Source of the DNA: Sisyra terminalis
Lineage: Eukaryota; Arthropoda; Insecta; Neuroptera; Sisyridae
DNA: 64,000 nucleotides
NCBI GenBank assembly: GCA_958496175.1
Contig: OY292275.1
Location: 62,001-126,000 of the forward strand
Reading direction: 5' to 3'
Position 1 is the first letter of the stretch, and each line of letters opens with the position of its first letter. Of this stretch, positions 56,366 to 64,000 are shown one piece after another. The position numbers were made by a program, and so were the translations under genes. A model generated the notes under the pieces. It was not told the DNA's origin. It ran no database searches and worked only from the letters and a program-made list of their open reading frames with translations.

Positions 56366-57890
56366 AATATTTTTACAAACAATCTAAATTTAAAATTATA
56401 TTTCATGGCTTCATTAAGTTCATAAAGCATTTTACAATTTGCCTGCCTTACAATTGTAGGTACTTTATTATGTTATATGCAAATATTTTTTTTTATAATA
56501 TATCAGAGGACCCGGTGAACTTTGTACCACTTACAGTTGAATTGAGAAAATTAATTGATATCGGTAATATTGTTACGTTTTAAATTATTAACATTAATAA
56601 TTAAACTATAATACCTTGTATTTTAACGAATTTGATTTACACATATAAAATCAATTTTACTTATCCACCTGTACAATATAACCCAGTAGCTTAACTGCTG
56701 TATTTTAACGCCATACAATATAGACAAATGATTGTCATTTCCCCAATTCTTATAGATTACAATAAATATTAAGTAAAATATGTAAATGGCAGTACTTTTG
56801 CAAAACCATAAGTCCAAGAAGTGATATATTTTCTTGTTATCAAATATTTATTGGTGGCAGCACCTACTCTACCTATTTGGCCAATTTGATCGGTATTAAC
56901 AGTTTAAATGGGATTTTTTTTAATTGCTTATATTATTTTCCTTACAACTTTTTCCTATTTTCTCACCTTTTAAACCTTTCTTTGGTCTTCTACAAATATT
57001 TCAACACCAAATTGTGCCAAAGTGGTCCAGACACTGTAAAGTTTTTGTGACACCCATACGTCTCAACTCATTTTCATATAATAGATAATTATTTTTAATA
57101 TTCGTTAGTCATTTATAGTAAAAATAATTTATTTTACTAACCAAAAAAAAATATACACAATTGTGTTCAGGAATCTTGTTTATCTTTTCATATTAAAACC
57201 AACTTTTATGAAATTAATAATTTTTTTTAAAACTAATTTCTTATCGCATTTTATTCTAAAAAAAATATTACAAATCGTTAAAACAAATCTCAAGTGGATT
57301 AATCATGTTTTAAACATTTTTAATTTCCAATCTTCATTATTTGACCCACGAAAACTTAGACATGCAAGTATTTTTTTTTCGTAAAAATAACCAAATGAAA
57401 AACATCAACCCACTTTAATTAAAGTTAATGATGTCATATCCAAGAGTAGGATTTAGTTTCATGGTTATTTTTTTTTTTAAGAAAACTTTGTATGTTTTTC
57501 TGCAACACATTTGTTGAATTTATTTATTTTAAACAAATTGCCAAAATTCACGGTATTTGCAATCTGTTTTTTTTTTCGGGCGAATAAAATGTTATTTTTT
57601 TTTAAATGATAACAAAAAATACGATGTTTCAGCTATACCTTGCAAATTTTAAGATATTGTCTCAATGTTTTGTTGCATACATTTTTATTTTGAGAAATGA
57701 AATATATTCATGTGACGTAATTCATTAAAGTTGTCCATATTTGGTTTCATTCACCTCAACCTTATTTGATTAGAATGTGTCTTTTAAAGTGGATTTTAAT
57801 TTCAATTTTTAATATATTTCGAATATAAATATTTAGAAAAGTTGATTTCAGTAAAAATAGTTAATTAGTTATTTTTTTTTCTTTTCAAAT
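56366..57890 (+). other. Domino intron 1, no recognised content
   Basis: A+T-rich, with many homopolymer runs. Nothing recognised. Confidence 0.4.
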
Positions 57891-57900
57891 ATAGAGAACT

Positions 57901-58032
57901 GTGTATACAATATATGGAACATATTACGGTCCAATTTATATTAAATTATACTACATAAATTGGACCGCAATATATTCTATATATTGTATACGCAGTATAA
58001 CTGTTCAAAGTCAGCGAAAAAATCTTATTTTG
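57901..58032. mobile_element. HR-A copy 5, terminal parts only
   Basis: Only the outer parts of both arms (GTGTATACAATATATGG... and its complement) and the complete right extension (AACTGTTCAAAGTCAGCGAA, AAAATCTTATTTTG). Duplication ATAGAGAACT on both sides (57891-57900 and 58033-58042). The hammerhead part is deleted. Confidence 0.72.
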
Positions 58033-58048
58033 ATAGAGAACTGTACAT

Positions 58049-59596
58049 CAGGGGTGGGCAAACTTAATACTGGTACGATCGACGGTAATTTTTCTTATTT
58101 ACCGGCGATCGACTTCGAAAAATGGGTTAAAGTAAAAATAAATACAAATTTTTACTTGAGGGGAAAAATATAATTTTTCAACATTTTTTTTCCATATAAA
58201 AAATTAAATATTTTAATAAAATTTTATTATCTTTATAGATATTTGATAAAGAATTTCTGAAAATTTTGTAGAAAATAATTTAAAATTCCGGCATTGCGAC
58301 CTCATTTCCGGTGATCTTCCGGAAAACAGGTGCATCCGCGTTGAAAGTAGAACTCATGACAGGATCATTCGTGAAAATAAGTGAAAAAAAATACCTATTT
58401 TAGTTAAAATCGTTAAGGGGGGAAGCTGGTCTAGAGCGTGAAAAAATGGGCATAATTTATGATTTTTTTGTGACTCAACAAAAAGATCAATCGAAAATCT
58501 GTGAAAAAGGTTTTATAATTTAGGTTTTAATATAACAATACAAAATTTTTCGTGTCAATTAAATTCAAAATGGCGGCTGTCCAGTATTTCTTCGGAGGCG
58601 CCTCATTTTTTAGACGGGTCCATGGCCGAAGATGTAACCTCCTTAATTTTGGTCCTGGAACAAAATCCTGAAAATTTTTAGTTTCTTTATAACAACATAT
58701 TTTATTTCTTCGTGAAATTGTGCACGTTTGAACAAAACATTAAAATTTTGACTAAAAAAACGACAAAATTGTTGATTAAAAAAAAACTATGCAATATAAA
58801 AAAAAATCCTACGTACGTCTCCGGAAAAAGGTATTTCGAATGTACTGTCAAAATTTCGTATAAATCGGTGAAGATTTGCTCGAGTTATGTCTTCGGCCAG
58901 TTCAATAAAAGTGATTTCGAGAAAATCGCGTTTAAAGTTTAAGTACTATAAAATCATAGTAAATGCGTATATACCTTTAATCTGGGAAAGTTTGGGCATT
59001 TAGACATTTTTTCCGGCATCCATCCTATGGTATGTTATTTTTAAGACCCTAAAGTACCTCTTAAGACAAAAAAAAAATCGATTTTTTTCAAAATTCTAGA
59101 CCAGCTTCCCCCCTTAAGACCATAAATTAGAACTTGGATGAAGAAAAAAAAAACATTTTTCAAAACATTTTCACCAAAAAGATTGAAAAAAATATTTTTC
59201 TTCCAAGTCCTTGTGAATTGTACCTCGAAGATCTGTGCATAATTTCATCAAAATCGGTTGAGTAGTTTTCGAGAAAACGCGATAATAGATTTTCCGGAAC
59301 TATTACTCGGATTAAATAGAAAATTTAGGACAATATTTTAGAGAGTTTGTAAAAATTAATAGGACAATAAAAATATCGTTTTTTTTTCCGGAAGCCATGA
59401 AACCCATGTAGTCCCTTAAAGGGAGAATTAGTAGAAGAAAGTATTAGAACTAGAAGTTGTGGACTAGATGTGTTAAAATTTTAGCAAACCAGTGTAATTA
59501 AAAGAAATGAAATTTACCTAAAAAATTATTTGAAATGTCTGCGATCGACTATCATCGACCTATTCGCGATTAATCGTTGAAATTTGCCCACCCCTG
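58049..59596. mobile_element. hAT-type element containing a TTAA element
   Basis: Ends CAGGGGTGGGCAAACTTAA and the complement of AAATTTGCCCACCCCTG. Imperfect 8-base duplication CTGTACAT / ATGTAGAT. Body has no intact frame. A TTAA-flanked element occupies 58417-59113. Confidence 0.7.
58417..59113. mobile_element. TTAA-flanked piggyBac-like MITE, nested
   Basis: Inverted ends GGGGGGAAGCTGGTCTAGA and its complement. TTAA at 58413-58416 and 59114-59117. Interior resembles the 21313 element in style (repeated phrases of the kind TTTCGAGAAAA, and paired blocks). Confidence 0.68.
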
Positions 59597-60004
59597 ATGT
59601 AGATTTTTCAAAATAAAATTATTAAAAAATTGCTGAACCATAAAATGTGCATAAAATATACGTATGATTTCTTTTACTTTCCGTGACTAATAAAATTAGC
59701 GCAGCATCCCAAATAGTACTTTTTAATTTCTTTGATCATTTCAAGTGAACAATAAAAATATTTCAATAGGTAAAATAAAGTAGTTCTTTGGCTCTATGAC
59801 TTAATAGATAGTTGTAAATGCAAGTTTTATACCAAAGCCTTTAAAATACGGAGTCGTAAAACTTCCTCGTCTGATCCATGGTGATCTTTATTTACGTGAA
59901 AATTTTCAAAATTGACCTTTTGAAGCACATGTGGTCCAGTAAATGATTTTGTTAGGGACAAATTCCGAAAAAGATTGACAGGTTTTGTTATAAATTTTGT
60001 TCTC

Positions 60005-60376
60005 CTACATACTATTTGACTGCCCAGCCTCATGACTCAAAGTCGTCTCAACTCGCTTGGTCCACCTGGACATGAGCTGGGCAACATACACAGAGATCCA
60101 GTTGACTGTCTGCTGAGATTTATCTCAGAAGCAGCCCAAGGTTTATAAAATACACAGGTGGCCTCATGCGCCACGTGACGCATGCCGAAGAAATTCGCAC
60201 ATATCTTCAGACTAATTCAAATTTCAAAATTCTTCGTATGACGTCATTTTTTTTTTTTAATGGGACAACCTGTGTATTTTATAAACCTTGGATCTGAAAT
60301 TAAACTGGGGTGCATAAGTACTTTTTGGACGCAACGCAGAGGAACTCTCATGAGAGGCCCCCAGATCAAAGGAAAA
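60005..60376 (+). mobile_element. Family C non-LTR fragment, copy 3, with nested D
   Basis: Starts near ACATACTATTTGACTGCCCA, ends GCCCCCAGATCAAAGGAAAA. A short TTTTGTTC occurs on both sides. D copy 7 lies inside. Confidence 0.65.
60137..60290. mobile_element. Family D palindromic MITE, copy 7
   Basis: Ends CAAGGTTTATAAAATACACA and its exact complement, the best-preserved D copy, with CACGTGACG and GTATGACGTCAT inside. It replaces a few bases of the C element rather than showing a clean duplication. Confidence 0.7.
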
Positions 60377-61503
60377 AACAGTTTTTGTTCAAATACGAAA
60401 AAGGTACATCGCTTTTAATCTTGAGAGCAAATTTATCTGATGATCATTTCATTTTACTGTTGGTGTTGGGGCTATTAAAGCTAAAGTAAAAAATGTCTGC
60501 TAGTTTAGCTTCCAGAAAACAATTTCATTGTATAGTTAGTCCCCAAATTTCTGTCTGATAGTTAAAGCGAGTGTCGACCGAAAAGTTTGGAAACCCACCC
60601 CCTAGTGTTGTCTATACGAATACCTCTAATGGTGAACATATATTTTTCCCTTTTTTAGACTTATTTGTAAGACTTTCGCAAAAAATATATTTTACATATC
60701 GACAACTTTTGAGTCAAACTATATTCTGTATATTTCTTTACTCCATGACGGAGTTTTACAATTGTTTTCGTTGCATCATATTGTGCAATAGTCAAAAACA
60801 AAATACTTATAGAAATTGCGAAATTTGATATGTAATGCTTGGAATACTACACAGTGTAGTGAAGATATTTGCTTGAAAATAAGGATGTGAGGTTTTTAAT
60901 TAGTAATTGATTGTGTCACAGTCGATAACAATAAATAAACAAATTGCGTATATTGACACACACACACCAACTCAATACACATACTATGCATATTGAAGAA
61001 GCCACTGTGGTGTCAATGTATTACTTTAAGTAATAGAAATTGTATATTCAAAAAAAAAAAAACTTTGCCCGTGTCGATAAAATTTACCAAACAATAAATA
61101 TTTTCTTGTATTTGTCTCAACGAAAAACTTGACAATTTTCATTTTGATTTCCTATTTTCAAAAATTCAATTTTTTTATGTTTGAATAAATAATTTAAATC
61201 AAAGCTTACTTACAAATTTTGGATTTAAATTTAAAATTGAGTTTTTATATAATTAATTAGTGATGAAAAGTGATTTTATGTGTAAGTAAAACGATACAAA
61301 TTTTATCAAATTTCCATACATTCAATAATGAAAATTGTAAAAATTGCATTTTTATACTCTTAGTTGGTTTGTCCAGGCGTTTTAAATGGTTCTTTATATC
61401 AGTATGCAATATCATTTTATAAACAAATAATGCTATACACTTACTTTTTTTTTTTAAAGGCAATTTAATTGGCTATTTATTTAAACTGTATTTTTTTTTG
61501 CAG
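60377..61503 (+). other. Domino intron 1, last part
   Basis: Plain A+T-rich intron ending in T9GCAG before the exon at 61504. Confidence 0.5.
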
Positions 61504-64000
61504 ATCCATTTACAATGAGTGACCCCAACGCGGGAGGTGGTGCACCGCCCCCGCGAGTTGCTCCCGTAGCTCGTACGGGGGCGGTGCGACTCACGCATGT
61601 TGCGGGAGGCCAATATGTTCTAAATGCCAATGTCCAGTCCCAACCAGTGCCTCCATTATCTCAGGTATGTAACCAAGCAACAGCTCTTTGGCCTCTCATA
61701 ACAAATAGCAATTCTAAATTTACTCTCATGCATTTGTAGATATCGAATGTGGGTTCTTCATCAGGCAACACTAACGTAACAACAATCGTTAGTCGTATTC
61801 AAAATTTAACTCCTTCTCGACCAACCAGTGGCGGCGCGTCGTTATCATCGCTAACAACATCCACACCGAAAACGGCCTCGAACGCATCGAGTGCTCATCC
61901 AACGATTTTGAATGTGCTTGCAAAACCGAGACAAACACCGCCGTCAATGATTGTACCAGGAGCAGGGTTACTTCCATCGGGACTACGTTCGCAACAGCAA
62001 ACGCCAACATCAATGTTTGCCGCTCCGTCGTCGCAAGTGGCGTCTTCGACACCTGGCGGCGTCACGGCGGCGTCGCCCACCACGTCCACCTTAGTCACAT
62101 CCAACTCCAATTTAGCTGGCATCAAGAAGCGAATCAAGCTAAACGACGGAACGACTGAACCAACCGTGAACGATGAAAGCGTCGGCTTGCGACGAAGAAT
62201 ATTGGAACATAAAGTCTTGAAATTAGAAAGTATCAAAGAAAGGTTGGTCACTGAAAAATGGTTTCTTCTTTGATTAAACTCTGAACTATTATGTATCGGA
62301 CATTCCTCTAAAGATTTTATCATTACCTTTTGCGTCATACTGTAAAAAATATTTGATACCGAAACACAAATTTAATGGTGAAGAGAATCATGCAATATCT
62401 ATTCGTTACGGCTACCCAAATAAATAATTTGTCTTATTTAGTTATTCAGATCACATGATGGAGTTGTACTACTTGCAAATGGGAGGTGATCTGTCTGACT
62501 TTGCGACATGGCGAAAAAAACCGCCAACAGTGGCGTATCAGCAGTTTTGCAGTGTCAATAAACTGGAGAAAGATGACGATAGTGGCAGTGGTGTGGACAG
62601 TAAAGATTCATTCTCTTCGGCCAGCGTGTCGGCGACAACAACGCCGCAACGTGCCGAAATCAAAATGACTGGCGTGGGACTAACTCCTGTCGCCGTTTCA
62701 ACAACATTGCCAGCAGCTGTCGCACAATTAACTCAACAAGGTTTGTATTTATTGCATTATTCACAACAGGGATTTTTGATTTTTATTTCATTTCAGTCCT
62801 GATAAAATAAATATAAATATGAAAAAAACTTATCTACTTTTCCATTTTCATTTTGTATATACTTTTGTTAGTTATCGTTTATATCAATCTTATTTACAGT
62901 GTGGCCACTTTTTTCCGTATGAAAAATAATATTAGTATAATAACAATAATGAATAATGAATTATTGCAAGTGGCCAATCTGTAATAAGAACAAAAATGAT
63001 TATTGAGTAAGTATTTGTAATCGTTGAAATGGACACAGGTCAGATTCCTGGACGGCCTCAAGGAGGTCGTCATGGTATGGTCTTTGCAATTCGAGCATCC
63101 ACACCAAATCCTGCCCCAGCATTAGTGCCAGGTAGTTTATGTGGCGCCCGTTAAACTATTTGTAGATACTTTTAATAATTGTTGTGGATGAATTCATTTT
63201 TGAGTTGCTAACTTTCAAATTTTCATTACACTCGAAATTTCTATTTTATTTTACTGTTTTTTTTTTTAATTGCCTTAAAGCCTAGATGTCGTCTCTGGTT
63301 TATTAATAATTTTTTTGCTTCTATAACGAAAATTTGCGAGTCAATGGATTATATATTTCGTTAATGTTTTCATAAAATTGACACAGAAAAGTTTCTGTTA
63401 TATTGCCTATTGCTCGATTATCGTGTGATATTATTTAGCCTTAGTTTCTTTATTTGTTCAATCTACCGAATTCTATAGAAGCTCGTTTATATTGTGATGT
63501 TTGTTGTATACATTTTTTTTTTAATTTTTCTATTTCAATAATATTATCTAATAATAAAGCTTAATGTAATTAAAACAGTTCTCTTGATTTAATAGTTTAT
63601 ATGTGTAAGCTGACATTTCCGATTGTGTATAAAAAAAATCAAATGGTTTGTTTCGTTTAGGAGGAACACCTTTGGTACCTGAAAATGCTAGTGGAACTCC
63701 TGTTGTTCCGTCTCGTGGACTTTCGCATTCGACCATTAATTCAACAGACAAAAGAATTGGCAACGCCCGCCTTTCAACCACGACACCACCTGTAGTTAAT
63801 AGGAACAGAACCGTGAACCACACCAGCAGCGGTAATCAAGAGCAAATTGTCGAAAAAGCAAAACAAGAGGCATACGTAATGCAACGAATAAATGAACTAC
63901 AGCGCGAAGGGCTTTGGTCTGATAAACGATTGCCGCGGTTGCAAGAACCACCAAGAACTAAAGTGCACTGGGACTACTTGCTTGAAGAAATGGTGTGGCT
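61504..64000 (+). CDS. dom: Domino (EP400/SRCAP family) N-terminal part, cut by window end
   Basis: Exons 61504-61664, 61740-62242, 62442-62740, 63039-63131 and 63661-64000 (continues), with phases that agree throughout (0, 2, 1, 1). The first ATG is MSDPNAGGGAPPPR; the frame is open upstream to the acceptor. Diagnostic parts: LRRRILEHKVLKLESIKE followed by SDHMMELYYLQMGGDLSDF, as in EP400/Domino N termini, and the start of the HSA domain (LWSDKRLPRLQEPP, then KVHWDYLLEEMVW). HSA binds nuclear actin and actin-related proteins; the SNF2 ATPase should follow outside the window. Function in flies: exchange of histone H2Av by the Tip60/Domino complex. The linkers are rich in Ser, Thr, Pro and Ala. 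The exon 3/4 junction gives Ser where Arg is usual (KESYSDH). Confidence 0.92.

Noticed and set aside
61789..62338. Antisense proteins opposite Domino exons
   Set aside because: Shadows of the + strand exon, which matches the EP400/Domino N terminus.

Overview
This looks like a nuclear genome window from an insect. It is A+T rich, its genes have short spliced exons, it carries a ZAD-C2H2 zinc finger gene (a class expanded in insects) and an insect-type Ets21C, and it is dense in small DNA transposons and inverted-repeat elements. I cannot fix the order from sequence alone. Six host genes are supported by exon chains whose phases agree. On the + strand, an Ets21C/ERG/FLI-type gene (1015-14833, 5' end outside the window). 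On the - strand, a single-exon HSF2BP (MEILB2) homologue (17765-18778) and a ZAD-C2H2 gene with about 15 fingers in three exons over 14 kb (40202 back to 26171). On the + strand, a small CCCH zinc finger protein (44373-45371). On the - strand, a four-exon RAD51D (48335 back to 47211). On the + strand, the N-terminal part of Domino (EP400/SRCAP family), running into the HSA domain at the window edge (61504-64000), with a probable first coding exon at 48490-48505.

HSF2BP and RAD51D both belong to homologous recombination (BRCA2 loading in meiosis, RAD51 paralogue). RAD51D and Domino are head to head, with only 154 bases between their start codons, so one short promoter probably serves both. Domino is a remodeller of the H2A.Z/H2Av exchange class. 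Ets21C and the ZAD protein are transcription factors.

The most interesting content is in the non-coding part. Two families of fold-back elements (called HR-A and HR-B here) each carry, in both inverted arms, what reads as a type I hammerhead ribozyme: the CTGANGA core, a 6-bp stem II closed by three bases, GAAA, then a self-complementary helix III (ACGT in HR-B, ATACGTAT in HR-A) followed by an allowed cleavage base and a helix I that pairs with the sequence upstream of the core. Most copies have target duplications of about 9-12 bases, and all share a one-sided extension of roughly 30-40 bases. That combination points to non-autonomous Penelope-like retroelements, in which hammerheads are known. 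Five HR-A and six HR-B copies are in the window, most of them inside host introns.

Other mobile DNA: truncated non-LTR retrotransposon copies (family C) inserted into HR-A and HR-B copies; a 150-bp palindromic MITE with 9-base target duplications (D, seven copies) that also sits at one fixed position in two copies of a larger element (E); hAT-type elements with 8-base duplications; TTAA-flanked piggyBac-like elements; a dead Tc1 copy; large inverted repeats (F); tRNA-derived repeats (G); RTE-like LINE tails; and several local tandem duplications. Long stretches of intron and spacer show nothing I can name and are listed as such.
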